From assembly GCF_037975245.1 (NCBI RefSeq), contig NC_092569.1, positions 29,596,168-29,660,167 of the forward strand: a stretch of 64,000 nucleotides of DNA, read 5' to 3'. Position numbers and translations under genes: made by a program. This stretch comes from Apostichopus japonicus (Eukaryota; Echinodermata; Holothuroidea; Aspidochirotida; Stichopodidae). The notes below the pieces were generated by a model, which saw nothing but the letters and a program-made list of their open reading frames with translations, did not search any database and was not told where the DNA came from. Position 1 is the first letter of the stretch. The number at the start of each line of letters is the position of its first letter. This document shows, piece after piece, positions 1-12,269 of the stretch.

Positions 1-426
1 AAACACACCTTCAGAAGCAATTTGAATTAATCTAGAATATTTTAAATCATGTATTGGTCGTTCCGTAGTCACATTAACGTTAACATAAATTCATCATTAG
101 GAGATAACACCCCATCCTTTATTGCACAACTGGTCTGAAACAAATAAGTCATACCCTATTTCTGTTTCACAGTTTCTCTCGGTGTTAGTTAACTGCTTTC
201 TGACAACAATGATAGTTCATAACAACATCGAATTTCTTTTGCGTTGGTTCTTCTGATCAAACTGGGAAACGTAACCGATTTTAATGTGTCAACGTCCTGT
301 TGTCCAAACGTTAGATACTGTTTCTTGTTCAGAGCCAAGATAAGTGTTGAGTACGAATCAGTCTTACAGTGAGTGTGTATTCACACTTCAGCTAACGGAT
401 GCATTTTGGAATCTAGTATAAATACG

Positions 427-1146
427 CAGGGATGTAAGTCTTCCGTATTTTACGGAAATCCGGTTTTTTTTCCAGGGATGTAAGTCTTCCGTACTTTTAC
501 GGAAATCCGTTTTTTTTTAATTCCAATAAAGTTCCACAAAATTGTTCGAATATCAAAGACACAACGCGGCAAAAATGCCTGGCCCGTTGCAGCAAGCTAA
601 CTTCAACTTTCACTCATCGATCAATCAAAATACCATTCCTGTTTCGCATCATCGCATTGCACTGTACAACATTGTGCCATGTGAATATCGTTGCGTACGT
701 GCGAACTTCAAATCGCCATAGCTCATTTCTGTCGTTGAAAAACCTTGCCTAATTCACGTTGATTGGACTGCTAATTAATATCTTCGTAACTGCTGGTGCT
801 CGACATAACTTTCGGAATTAATGCTTGTGATATTTGTGAGCGGCGGAAATCTACGGGATACGCATATGAAAGTCGATATTTGTGATCGCATTCAAATGTG
901 AGACTGTTTTTTATTCCGTAGTTCGCTGCGACGTATTCGTAACTTTGAGCTAGCCTAACATAACGATAGTGTGTAAGTAGTAAGAACTAGGGGTAAGATG
1001 TGTTAGCGCTAATACTTCTGAGCTAGCCTAACATAACGATAGTGTGTAAGTAGTCAGAGCTAGGAGTAGGATGTGTTAGGACGGCATTCACCCGGGGTCT
1101 CCGAATAGTTTTCCGGTTTTTTTTTTTGGCTGCACTTACATCCCTG
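427..1146. mobile_element. Candidate non-autonomous DNA-transposon-like element with inverted termini
   Basis: Left end CAGGGATGTAAGT (427-439, with a second tandem copy at 473-485) is the reverse complement of the right end at 1134-1146. The element lies in a block of about 955 bp missing from the duplicated counterpart in gene C, so it is an insertion. It encodes no evident protein. A clear target-site duplication was not found (flanks taaatacg and taatgcaa), so family assignment is open. Confidence 0.55.
946..1079. repeat. 73-bp direct repeat inside the gene A intronic element
   Basis: Two copies beginning tgagctagcctaacataacg at 946 and 1019, each running through a gtgttag end, with a few substitutions. 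Lies within the element at 427-1146. Confidence 0.8.
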
Positions 1147-1454
1147 TAATGCAAGATTAAGCATTTTAACTAAGTGCAGGTACTCAAACTCGTATTTATA
1201 TCATGTTGTAATTGCTACTATATATTGTAGCGCCGTTGTCTCGCTGGTATACTTTATGTATTCTCGTTGTATATGTAATGTACCAGTTTTTTTAAACTAA
1301 GAAAACATACTTGACATACTTTAGTTACAAAAGATCCATTCGTTCTCAGAATAAACCTTCCAGTTTAAACATGTTTACATTTTAAATTTAATAAACGATT
1401 ACGATATTTTTAAATTTTGGCTTTATAATTATTAAGAATGTAAAAGACACTTAC

Positions 1455-1719
1455 CATCTGATTTTACGAATGTACCTAAACTAGAGATATAATATTTCCC
1501 CCATTCATCTGAGATTCGAAACTTGTCGTATGTAACATAGTAAGTATCTCCAGCAACGTTCTCAAAGTCCATTCGCAGTTGGTACCGCTTTTGATTTGTT
1601 AAGAAGGCAATTTTCTCATTTCCGATCCAAAACTCACTTCCAAGAAAGCCAAAGCCATTTCTGAAGTCTTTCCAATTTCTATTAAAATTTACAGAATCCG
1701 ATCTTCGTCGCTGTAATAC
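1455..1719 (-). CDS. Gene A exon 4: FReD1b (central fibrinogen subdomain)
   Basis: 265 nt, phase 0 to 1, acceptor TTGTAG, donor GTAAGT. Encodes VLQRRRSDSVNFNRNW, FGFLGSEFWIGNEKIAFLTN and YYVTYDKFRISDEWGKYY, ending SDG. Classic central FReD block. The next in-frame exon (TIL by analogy) is off the window. Confidence 0.9.
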
Positions 1720-4700
1720 CTACAACGAATATCAAAGAAGTAAGCTTTGACTAGGACGTTATTAAATATTTATTATTCTTTCCTTCATGCAATGCGATTA
1801 GTTGCTAACAGTTAAAACAGAGAAAAAAGAACTTATAATTCCTAATTTTACTTCGTAGTGTGGGCTAGAGGTTTACAGTTTTCTTAGAAGATGAACCACA
1901 CTGTACTTAATTTCAAAATATATAAAATAATTGATTCAAATTTTGTTTCGATAAAAATATCAAAATTATGAAATAACGATTTTGTATTAAATCGCTATAT
2001 ATTCGTCTATGCAAAATTGAATACATTTGTACAAAACTAGTGAAAGTTGAAAAGGAGATATCAAGTAAACACCCATACCGTCCATCCACCACTATCAAGA
2101 TCATTTTTACAGTAAGCCTCAAATGGTTCCGGATAGCCATCTGGTTTAATAAGGTACACTCCAGATGTATTGTGGGTAGAGGAACAGGTATTCGATACTT
2201 CTTTACAATCCCTCGGATACGCTGGTTGTTGAAAAACAAAGTATGATATACCTTTATGAAAAGGAAAACAAAGTAAATATATTATTGCAATTGAAAAATC
2301 AGTTCAATTAATGGAAATATCGCATTTGATTATACGTCAATTGTTATAGAAATGGATTAGTTACTATGAGAGTAAGATACTAGGTCAGTCTTTATACCAA
2401 TTATTATTCAACTACCATATAGAGGAAGATATAGCGACTAAATTAAATACAGTAATCGTCATTTAATTCATATATGTAACTGCTTTGAAGCATTGGTTCT
2501 CAGTCTGCAATGTAAATTTAGAGACCATGTTAATTGAATTTATATTTCATCAAGTTTTCGTAGTTGTCGATCATATCCAAGTTTGATCAAAAGATTTATG
2601 AAAAAAAAGTCAAATTCGATTTAACTTACCTGAACAAAAATAGATGTAGAACGTAGGACTTGATCAAAATATACGACTCAGAGGAAATCAATGTTATAAT
2701 ATATGTAAGGAAATTGTGGCACGATTGAAAAACAAAAAGTCTAGAGCGACCACTAAATAACATTGAACATTCACAGCCTTTCAATTTGTCCAACTGATGT
2801 GTTAACGTTTATAATACATAGGTGATATAACTTACAGAGGTTGCTTCTTATTATAACGTAAATCATATTACATTGCAATTACACCTACCTGAAGATCTTC
2901 CCTCGGCACTGACGATTACCTGTGTAATAATAAACATTTTCTGAATACATTACAAGACATACAGAGTATTGCAGTCAACACTAAGCAGGATCAGATTAAA
3001 TCTAATGTTAATGTATAATGAACCAGTTCGAGGGAAAGGAGGAGCATTTCGAGAACTGGTCCCAAAAAATGTTACATTTAAACAAGTGAAGTCGATTTAA
3101 ACTTTGGTAAATTCTCCTGATCACCACTTTATATGATTTGTTTGTTTTTTCTATATTCCATATCTGATTTACAGGTCAATGATCACTTACAGAGTACAAC
3201 TTTCTTCCAGAAAGCATTAGATTGGCATTTTCCGCTTTTTACAGCCACTCTCGTACATGATATGCAAGCTAAGGCGAGAGAACAAAGGCAATAGCCGGCT
3301 GCTTGAATAAACTGCTGTGTTGCTTAATGTAGACAGATGTTCTTTGTTCATAATATATTTTGACATAAGAACATTTCAGACATGAGTTGTAACGCATTTG
3401 TGTTTGACAGTCCATCGTAACGGGTATGGATCATCAGCTAGCTATTCTTTGTGGAATACAATTACTGTTTCTTGATACTTACCGTGCACGTGAAACACTG
3501 AGATTTAAAAGGTGTCATTTCACTTGTAAGGTAAGTGCATAGACATATACTAATATATCGTACTAAATAAACAAGTGAAGCAGCGCTGTAGAAGCTCAGC
3601 TAAGATTCTATTTGATAAGCTTCTTTCTAGTGTTGTGCAGATATCCTGAATATCGGTTTTGGCCGATATCCGATATTACAATCCCAATATCGGCCCATAT
3701 ACCGATATTTTAAACAGCAATAATGATGGTCAAACTACAAGTTAAGTCTTGCTTTAATACATACAGTATCATAATTATAATCGTCAGTCCTAAGTTATTG
3801 TCGTTTTCACATCACAAACGCAGTAACAGCTAGTTTAACTCTCATTTGCAGAAAAAAGGGCATATTCTATAACCTGTTTCCTATCCTTAATAAACGATTA
3901 TATTTCCCACCAATTAGTTGATATGTATGAAATTGTGTGCTTTCATTTTTGTGTGTAAAACACAAGCCTATCCTTCCTGTTTCTTCTGATGCACTATTCG
4001 TTACTCTGTTTGACCAACTATGTTCAACACTTAGGCTGCAAGTCTTATACAAACTGCCTTCAAATGCAGCCACGAATTTCTTAGCAAAAGTGACATCGTG
4101 TGAAGAATAAGCTCATTTAATGTAGAAAAGAGATGAGCATATCCCGGCTTAGAACTTTAACTACTCCTTGTGTTTAACAGAACGAAAACGAAAACTTGTT
4201 CTTCGATTTTCTAATTTCCGTACACAATTATGTCCTTCCATTAGCCGGCTATACTAACAACTAAGCCTAGCAAAACTTAGCAGGTGCTTCGTGTTTGAAA
4301 TATTTCGTAAACCAGTCGGCAACAAATTGTGATAAGCAAACTTGATTCTCAAAATACAATCTTTTCATTAGCCATTGCTGTTTGACAAAATGCATACATG
4401 GTACTCTTTGCAGCTTTTAAAAGGTACATAATGATTTAGTAGGGGGTTTCCACGTGATATAACTTTTATTCTCAGCTGATTGCTCAGAAGCACTGTGCAA
4501 GTTAGGGTGATAGGCTACTACAAGTCATATACATATAGTCCGATAAGTTACTTCTTACATTGTGTTTTACCCCGGTGCATTTTTCGTAGGTCTGAATATG
4601 CCATATTTACAACTTTGCTTGTGCAAAATGTTTCTTGGACTCTTGCCAAGAATATTTGCAAGGGCAAAACAGGGAAGTTAATTTTTAAGCGCGACAAAGA

Positions 4701-7700
4701 CTGTTTTGTAGGCTATACGTAGCGTTAAGTGGCCTGACTGGTCCGTTTATATCAGTGAATATTAATCAGAACTGCTTGTTTGACTAGCTGATCGGCATAT
4801 TGGCCGCTGGCTATGAATCGAAATCGAAACTGAAGCTAAAATTGTTGAGGACAAATTAATAAAACATTGCAAAAACAAGAAGTGGCTTTGCTGTGGAAAA
4901 AGAAGTTCAATATCGGTTTGCCGTTATCGGCATTGGGCCTTAATTTTACCGATACCGATATGCCGCCGATATCACAAACTATTATCGGCGCAACACTAGT
5001 TTTGATTAGAAATATTTTGAGCAGTTTTATCCATAGTTTTGTTCGTAAGGTATAAGTCATAGGCAAAATAACGATGTCAATCACTTATGCCTTATGCTTT
5101 TTTTTTTCTTCCTCCGTTTATTTGAACTATACATTAATATACAAATATACAAATAACGTATCCATTCAAAAATAGCAAAAGTTAAATAACAATGAAATTG
5201 AGCAACACCATGCAGTATAATAACGACCAACATGGCGGATAGAAAACAAATTACTATGATAAGAACAAGTAGAAGAATAACCACAAGAAGAATTCCAGAC
5301 TTACTAGAAAATATTACAACAAATAACAGCAAATTATAACAATTGAGGATGTGGAAATTGCGAAAAATTAAATATTTGAGGTTTTTATTAATGAGGAGCA
5401 AGCATCCTTGAGTTCCTCGAAATTAATGTTATTCTTATTATTCTTTTTGTTATGACGAAAAATATAGTTCTCCACCTTTAATGCAAACGCGATCTTATGA
5501 ATAAATTCATTACAACTTAAGGTCTTGTTTTGACGCTTGGTACTGAAAATATAGACCTTAAGATGAAGAATGACTGACTTATGCCTTATGCTACTTCTTA
5601 GCAGACATAGGCCTAGTTTGTTACAATGTTAGAAATTTTTAATTCTTCAAATGGTAACACTTTCACAAACTAACTAAAAATGTGAGACAACAATATTAAA
5701 AGCTAACTCAACAAATCCACGTGGTATAGAAAGAAGAATAAAGATTTAACATTAAAATTGTATCATCTATAACATGATGATAACATTACATAGTGTGACA
5801 TTCTCTCGTAACAGTAGAGAAGGGTCGGAAGCAGCTTAAAAAAATACATTTTTCTTGTTTGCTAATTCCGAATAATACCAATATAGACAGGTTAGAACAG
5901 CCGAGCATATTACAATTCAAATTTTATGAAATGACGATGTCATCTGTCAATACAAAAACATAATGTATACCATTTCCAGTACATGAAGTGAATTTAGACA
6001 ATTCTCTGAATAACCAGAAAAAAAACAAGCTGTAAATCATTCCTGAAAGTTAAACAGTTTTCTGATGTTTTCTTCTCCATCAAATTTGTGAAAATTCTTG
6101 AAAACAATGTTTTCTCATGGGTCATCTTGTCAATAGTTTTAACACGTCGAACAGGTCAAGGGTTACTTTTTGGCACAATTTAGTATCCTTCTAGAAGAGT
6201 TTGGCCTTTAGATACAAGACTATGGTATCATATTTACCTAAAGTTATAAATTATCAAATCTACAAAATCGAAATCATTACGTGGATTGATTTGAGCTATT
6301 TAGTAGTACATGTTATACTTTGCTGTTGCCAAAAAGAGTAAAGTACACAATATCATACAATCTCTACAAAGAGATTGAAGCGTAAAGGGGAGGGTGGGGC
6401 CGGGGAGATATATTGTTATCGTCGAATATGTTATTCAGGAAGCAACGACTTACACTGTTTGAGACGTTACTGCTGTATCTGTACACAACATTGTATTTAT
6501 TATCACAGATTGCTAAATATCACATGCCGTATTTTCCCTGTATAAAATGCTCGTGCGAACTATTGCCAGAACATATCATTTGGAGGGATTAATTTTGATA
6601 TCTCTCAACTTATTACCATACATGGTGAAGTTAAAGGTATTTCGACAATACTTTCCAGTTTTTCCAACATGTTAGAAAAGAGACATTTAAATACAGTGTG
6701 ATATATTTGATGTTTAATTTTTACAAGTCTATCATCAATGTCTATTTTAAGTATTGGGAGAGTTCACTTTTGTATACTGAACTACATTACAACTTACATG
6801 TTACTGTTAAACTGTTAAACGACAAACGAAAAATTAAGTTCTTTACTACACCGACCAGCCACATAAAGGGAAGGTGTGAGTCTTGTGGGAAGGAGGGAGT
6901 GATGGAGGACAGGGAAGAGGGAGAGTGTGGGTGGGGATCGGTGACTACTACCATCGTATACATGTTATAGAGATAGAGTACATTTTCAGTAGTAAATCTG
7001 GTCATTAACTATGAACGACGAAATACATGAGCATATCTTCGCGTTAGTTTTACATTTAATTTCTGTATTCAAATTGAGACTATTAAACATTACCTAGTTA
7101 GTCAGTCACAAGGAAGGTTTCATGATTGGCACGACTTCATGGAGCATTTTATGTGAAAATGGGGTAAACTACCCGTGATATGAGAGGTTTAAATAGAGGA
7201 CATTAATATATGTCTTTCTCGTATCAGTTTATTTCCAGATTATACATTGCCACTAAATGAACTATTTCGCACAGATGTTGCTAATATATGCATCAATTAT
7301 TTAATCCTTTAGACGGTGAATAGCCTGTAATATTTCAAAATTTGACAAAAAAATCACTTTGGATTGTCATTAAAATGTTGGTGAATTGGATTATGTCAAA
7401 AGTATTTTTTTCTATAAAAATGAAATTTAATTTACAGTTTACAGATTTATCCTAACTTGAGCTTAAAAAAAACTAAAGACAGAACAAGAAACCATGTTTT
7501 AAAGAATTCCTGATCAACCTAACTTTGCAAGTAAAATAATAGAGTATAATTATTTAAGTACAAGCAACCAGAAAAAAAAAACAATCATGTTAGTTTTAAA
7601 GTGTTAGAAATGTTCTCTGCAGCTACACTGAGTTATTCCCCTAGGAATATGGCCTCTAGTGATTTTCTTATGAAAGGGTGAAATTGTAGTTTTACTTTGT

Positions 7701-10700
7701 CCAGAATATGGCTTATACCTGACACTATAATACAACAAAAGGGATTTAATGGAAGAAAACATACAAATCTTCCGTGAAATTGATTTATTTGATAAGACAT
7801 TACATTGTTTTTAAACAGTTTTCTTTTCTTACTTTTTTCTGGATTGGTGTCACAATGAATAAAGAAACATTCTACTACAAATTTTATTTTGACTATGATT
7901 GAACAAGATAAATGTCTATAAAAATCAAATGCAATGTACATTTTGTTGAGAAAGCTCTCGTTCCAATTATGTTGTACTAATTATTCTCTACGTTGTGTTT
8001 ACTGTTATAGATTAATCCTTATTGGAAGTTAAAAAACAATAACAAAACAATAACAAAACTAAAGACAGAACAATGAACAATGTTTTAAAGAATTCCTGAA
8101 CAACATAACTTTGCATTTAAAATTGAAGAGTGCAATTATTTAAGTATAAGCAGCAAGAATAAGAATCAGGTTATTTTTAAAGTGTTAAAATGTTCTCGGC
8201 CTGTACACTGAATTATTGCCCTAGTAATATAGCTTTTAGTGGTTTCTTATGATAGACTGAAGTTGTAGTTGTACTATGTCTTAGAATATGGCTTATTCTT
8301 GACACTATAATGTAACAAAAGGGATTTAATGGAAGAAAACATACAAATCTGCCGTGAAATTGATTTATTTGATAAAGCATTTACATAGTTTTTAAACAGT
8401 TTTCTTTTTCTAACCTCATGTCGGGATTGATGGCACAAAGAGTAAAGAAAAATATTTTTTTTAGACTATGACTTTATACATATAACTATTATCAACCTTT
8501 AAAATTCACATTGTACTGTGTAAAGATGGGTTTGAAACTTAAATATTTTAAACGACTCAACATAACTATGTACAAAGCTAATGATTAGTTAACATTATTC
8601 AAATGACTCGAAAAGGTAAATCAAATGTTACAAAAATGGCAATTTGTAAGCTCTCATTAAAACCCCATACGCAGAAGTAACGCCTATGACATTAAAAAGC
8701 GCCTTTGTGTGTTTTTTTTTAATTCTATTTTATTCAATTACAGATCGTGTAATAACAATACTATAAGAAAACAATGCTCTTACAATACTATTAGTTGTCA
8801 TTACCATCACCATATCGTTACTGCTTACTAGACTTCAACGTTTTTGAAATTTAAAAGGCATGCGATAGAGATGTTTTTTTTTAAAACTTTGTCGTTTCAA
8901 GTAAAAAAAAATGAACATGTCTTACATTTTTTTGCTCCTATGTCAATAATCTTTTAAAAAGTGCGGTTAACACAAGTGTATTTATCAAGATAAGAAAGCG
9001 GAATATTGGGATAATATTTCCTGGGAATTACTAACAATATAAAGCCTGAAGGAAAATGAGAAACACGGGAAGAGAACGGGAAGAGATGTTTTTTTTTAAA
9101 ACTTTGTCGTTTCAAGTAAAAAAAAATGAACATGTCTTACATTTTTTTGCTCCTATGTCAATAATCTTTTAAAAAGTGCGGTTAACACAAGTGTATTTAT
9201 CAAGATAAGAAAGCGGAATATTGGGATAATATTTCCTGGGAATTACTAACAATATAAAGCCTGAAGGAAAATGAGAAACACGGAAAGAGAAAATTGGAAG
9301 CTAGCCACTACAATCGCTGTAGACATTTTCATGATCGCGTACCATATAATTTTTGCGTGAAGGCAATTTAAAGCCACAACGTAGCATCTAAAAACAGCCG
9401 TTGCGCTCACAAAAGTTGCATTTGTACTTTTCTGGCTTTGTTGAAGTATATTTTTCTTTGATATTTCGTTCTGCTTAGTTTATTATTTTCAGCATTTAAT
9501 ATCCTAAATGTCACCTTTTTTTTATTTTCCATAAATTAGTTTTAAATGAGATTGACGTGTTTACCAGTTATTTTTAATATTATTCAACCTTGTTTCCTTG
9601 AACATGTACATGTACAAAATACGGATCGTAATATTTATGTCTTAAAAATACATTTCAAAACATCGTTACTCTTTGTTATAGACTATTTGTAACATAAATG
9701 CTACTTAAATAACGATACATATTAATGTAATATGATATGAGCATGTGAAGAAGGTAAACATTTAGGTGCTCTTGAGAAATTGTAACGCTGCAAATGTTGG
9801 GTTTGAATGGTAGTTTACAGTAATATTATCACATTTAAACTGAGAATTGCTTTAAATGTGATTAAACCTGAATCGGTCTTGCCACTCTTTTAAAGTTATA
9901 AATATCTTCTTTTTTTTAAAAGGATGTTCCTCATCGTTCAAAATTTTGTTCACAGTAGTGACCCAACTGTTTGACTATTTGAAATGGAAGTTTATTAAAC
10001 AGCTTTATGGTTGGATTATTACATAGAAATGTGTTGCTTTTAGTTTAGCCAACGCAAATTTTGCTTTAATGTATTCATAAGAATAATTTGAACAACAACA
10101 AGCAATACAGTGTCCGTTTTGGAAATCATATCAAAATAACAGAGCTGACAAAGGAAATTGCCTCTATACAGATGGATATCAAGTTATTCGTTTGTAATTT
10201 ATGTCAAATATGAAAAAAGCAAGGCATCAAATAAATAAAAACATTGGAAACGTTTTTACCGTACATAGAGTACCGAGTATCGCTCTGTATCGATAGAGAA
10301 TATGATTATTGGATTTTTAACAAGAAGAAAATTTTTAACTTATGAATCTAGAAATAACTAAACAGCATAGTTTAGCATTTAGTTTTTGCTAAAAAAAAAT
10401 AAGTGAATATGAATTCATGAGCTAGAATATATTTACATGTCAATTTAAGCTCAGTAATTTATAATATGAAATGAAGGAGTGTTGTAGCGTATTGGTACGT
10501 ATCTGTGAAAGGTAAGGTTGGCTATTGGAGGGAGGGGAACCCTGTGCACTGAAGGTTCTTTAAAGGATATGTGGAGAGAGATACACTCACAGTTTGAAAA
10601 GAGACTGCTCTTTTCCCAGCCATATCACAACACGTGATTGAGTTTTAAGCATTGGTTTGTGAAGAAGTCCGTTTGAGATGTTTGAATTAGCTTTTCTTCT

Positions 10701-11149
10701 AAATATTTTACACGTAAGCAAAGTTGAGAGAATAATGTATTTAGGCTTAGGAAAACCAATTAGAACTATTTTACCTTTTTTTTCTATTTCAATATATGTG
10801 GTCAAATTAAAGACGTTTTGTTATAAATCGAAACATTGTTTTCCTATCGCGAAGTTAACAATTCTGAGTATTTTAATTGAAGGTCTTCTTACTGAATATC
10901 ATTTGGTATTTTTATTGCTGTTTTCCTATTTCTTGGAAGATGCTAACCATTCAGTTTGTCACATCATTTAATATTAACAGAGTTAGCCCATCAACACACT
11001 AACGCAACTTATGTTACTTTAGAAAGAGTCAGAAGATATTCAATGGTAAAATACAAAATATATTAAATAAAAGAGAGACTTACCATTTCTGTTCCGAACG
11101 AGTTCCAAACCGCCAAAACAGTCATACAAAATTTGAAAAACTTCTCCAT
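1455..11149 (-). CDS. Gene A: fibrinogen-related protein, 5' four exons only (3' part left of window)
   Basis: Spliced gene read on the minus strand. Exons in order: 11084-11149 (signal peptide), 2889-2919 (linker), 2079-2251 (FReD1a), 1455-1719 (FReD1b). Joins run phase 0, 1, 0 and the last exon leaves phase 1, giving about 178 codons with no stop. The N terminus MEKFFKFCMTVLAVWNSFG looks like a secretion signal. FReD1 carries the family blocks SGVYLIKPDGYPEP, GGWT, VLQRR, FWIGNE and YYVTYDKF. By comparison with gene C, the TIL exon should lie just beyond the left edge (C's intron here is 642 bp; A's carries about 955 bp of extra sequence). Likely role, from the family: a secreted recognition or adhesion protein. 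Exon identity is firm; function is inferred. Confidence 0.85.
2079..2251 (-). CDS. Gene A exon 3: FReD1a (N-terminal fibrinogen subdomain)
   Basis: 173 nt, phase 1 to 0. Contains YPRDCKEVSNTC, SGVYLIKPDGYPEPFEAYC and GGWT, the start of a fibrinogen C-terminal globe including the first Cys pair. The Cys in SNTC is extra relative to the usual family pattern. Donor is GTATGG. Residue after EAYC is Lys here, Asp in the other three genes. Confidence 0.9.
2889..2919 (-). CDS. Gene A exon 2: 31-nt linker exon
   Basis: Acceptor TTACACAG, donor GTAGGT; enters phase 0, leaves phase 1, encoding VIVSAEGRSS plus one base. Too short for ORF finding; supported by the identical size and phase of 20881-20911, 45948-45978 and 62835-62865. 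It is the start of the mature N terminus after the signal peptide. Confidence 0.75.
3630..4998. mobile_element. Decayed inverted-repeat DNA element (hAT-like appearance)
   Basis: Left end CTAGTGTTGTGCAGATA and right end TATCGGCGCAACACTAG are imperfect reverse complements. Both ends carry subterminal GATATCGG-type motifs in multiple copies. The counterpart in gene C (from about 46665) has lost its right end by a deletion near 48004. No intact transposase; no convincing target-site duplication. Confidence 0.55.
5083..5592 (-). mobile_element. Retroposed transcript fragment with poly(A) and 16-bp target-site duplication
   Basis: Identical 16-mers ACTTATGCCTTATGCT at 5083-5098 and 5577-5592 flank about 478 bp. 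Read on the minus strand, the insert ends with AATAAA (complement of 5117-5122) followed by an A-run (complement of 5098-5107). The gene C counterpart near 48010 has a single target copy, i.e. the empty site. This is the mark of LINE-mediated retroposition. The source transcript is not recognised; the insert has no conserved protein. Confidence 0.75.
7440..8500. repeat. Old tandem duplication, period about 586 bp
   Basis: Two diverged copies: for example aactaaagacagaacaa at 7471 and 8057, and gggatttaatggaagaaaac in both. The same pair, period about 580, is in gene C's intron (about 49880-50930), so it predates the block duplication. Confidence 0.75.
8867..9296. repeat. Recent 215-bp tandem duplication in gene A intron 1
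   Basis: Copies 8867-9081 and 9082-9296 are near identical (both start agagatgttttttttt and end with gagaaacacgg). The gene C counterpart near 51300-51490 has a single copy, so it arose after the block duplication. Confidence 0.85.
11084..11149 (-). CDS. Gene A exon 1: signal peptide
   Basis: 22 codons starting ATG GAG AAG, ending GAA ATG before donor GTAAGT, phase 0. A Lys-containing N-region is followed by a hydrophobic core. The same exon exists at 53237-53302 (gene C) and, more diverged, at 27752-27832 (gene B), which supports this ATG. The 5'UTR extent is unknown. Confidence 0.8.
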
Positions 11150-11413
11150 GATTTCTAGTTTGTATAAATGACATGCGAAAATATATTCGATGAAGTGCAA
11201 GATGACAAATGGCACAGAGTCTCTCTATAGGGGTGATCAGCTCCCTATTAAAATGACCGCAGTAGTATGGATGTCCATAGATGCCATTATTTTATTTGAA
11301 GTATAATTTGGTGAACAGCTTATACAAATGTACTGCACATCTGTAGTATCCGTAGGCTTGTATGTAAAGATGACTATTCGACATGCGCAATCCAACTTAA
11401 TAGTATTCAGAGC

Positions 11414-11421
11414 TATTTATA
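11414..11421 (-). promoter_or_regulatory. Candidate TATA box of gene A
   Basis: TATAAATA on the minus strand, 265 bp upstream of the ATG; the same octamer sits at exactly the same distance in gene C (53567-53574). The implied 5'UTR would be about 230 nt. Conservation may only reflect recent duplication, so this is tentative. Confidence 0.35.
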
Positions 11422-12186
11422 TCTTGAACATAGTACAGTAAGCTTAGGTTGTATGATGTTGAATTGTCCTTGATCCGATAACTACAGCATAACGCCTAGT
11501 GTATACTTATTGACTATCGTGCATCTAGTTCCAAGGACAGCAAAGATATTGTAATTCAATAATAGTCAAATGTATTTTGTTTTTGAAACGAATATCAATT
11601 ACGGTGATCGCTTATTTTTTATGTTACATCTAGTGTGGTTCATATTAAAGTCTTTTGTAGTTGTATGTCGAAATAATGACGTCTATGCTTTCAAGCCGAT
11701 GAAAAGAGAAGGAATGGTGATTTGCTTGTTCTGGTTAAGCTGCTTTTATCGATATTTTTAAGAACCCTTTATGAGTGATTAATTTAGCTAAGTTACTACA
11801 CTTTTACGTTGGAAGGCAAAATTAAAGAAGAATGAAAAAGACAGGAAGTGATTCTACTAATCAGCACTATATAACATGCATGGACTAGTACAATACATCT
11901 TATATAACGTGAAATATACTGTATGATCTATTATACACTATCAATATATATAGAGAAATATCTAATTGACACATTTTGGAAAAGGTCGATGATTTGAAGC
12001 GGTAGGCTATATGAAAAATACTTCCTTGTTTATGATGCCTACGTCACACCCTGTTTGCGGAATCGAGTGTCCTCACATCTGATTGAATAAACATGTCAGC
12101 TGTTTTGCTGGGCTTTGACTCAATTATTTTATAGACGGCAAGATTGGCATCCATACTGGCTGTAAATTGTGAAGAAAAGCTTTTCG

Positions 12187-12188
<2 letters not shown>

Positions 12189-12267
<79 letters not shown>
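12189..12267. repeat. (AT)n microsatellite, 79 bp
   Basis: Uninterrupted AT dinucleotides. The duplicated site near 54347-54358 has only about six AT units, so the array expanded in this copy or contracted in the other. Confidence 0.95.

Positions 12268-12269
<2 letters not shown>

Larger units (their letters stand above)
1..1454 (-). other. Gene A intron between FReD1b and the expected TIL exon
   Basis: Positions 1-388 align with 44031-44420 of gene C's corresponding intron and 1345-1454 with 44424-44531. About 955 bp between them are absent from gene C and hold the inverted-repeat element at 427-1146. No coding exon seen. Confidence 0.7.
2920..11083 (-). other. Gene A intron 1 (8.2 kb)
   Basis: Separates signal exon and linker exon. 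Collinear with gene C's intron 45979-53236. Holds the inverted-repeat element 3630-4998, a retroposed fragment 5083-5592, an old tandem duplication 7440-8500 and a young one 8867-9296. Short ORFs here are not conserved as proteins between the two copies and are not called. Confidence 0.75.

Noticed and set aside
3867-4722. Short frames inside the inverted-repeat element (minus 3867-4073, plus 4480-4722)
   Set aside because: Partly conserved in gene C's copy, but DNA similarity there is equally high outside the frames and no transposase motif was recognised.
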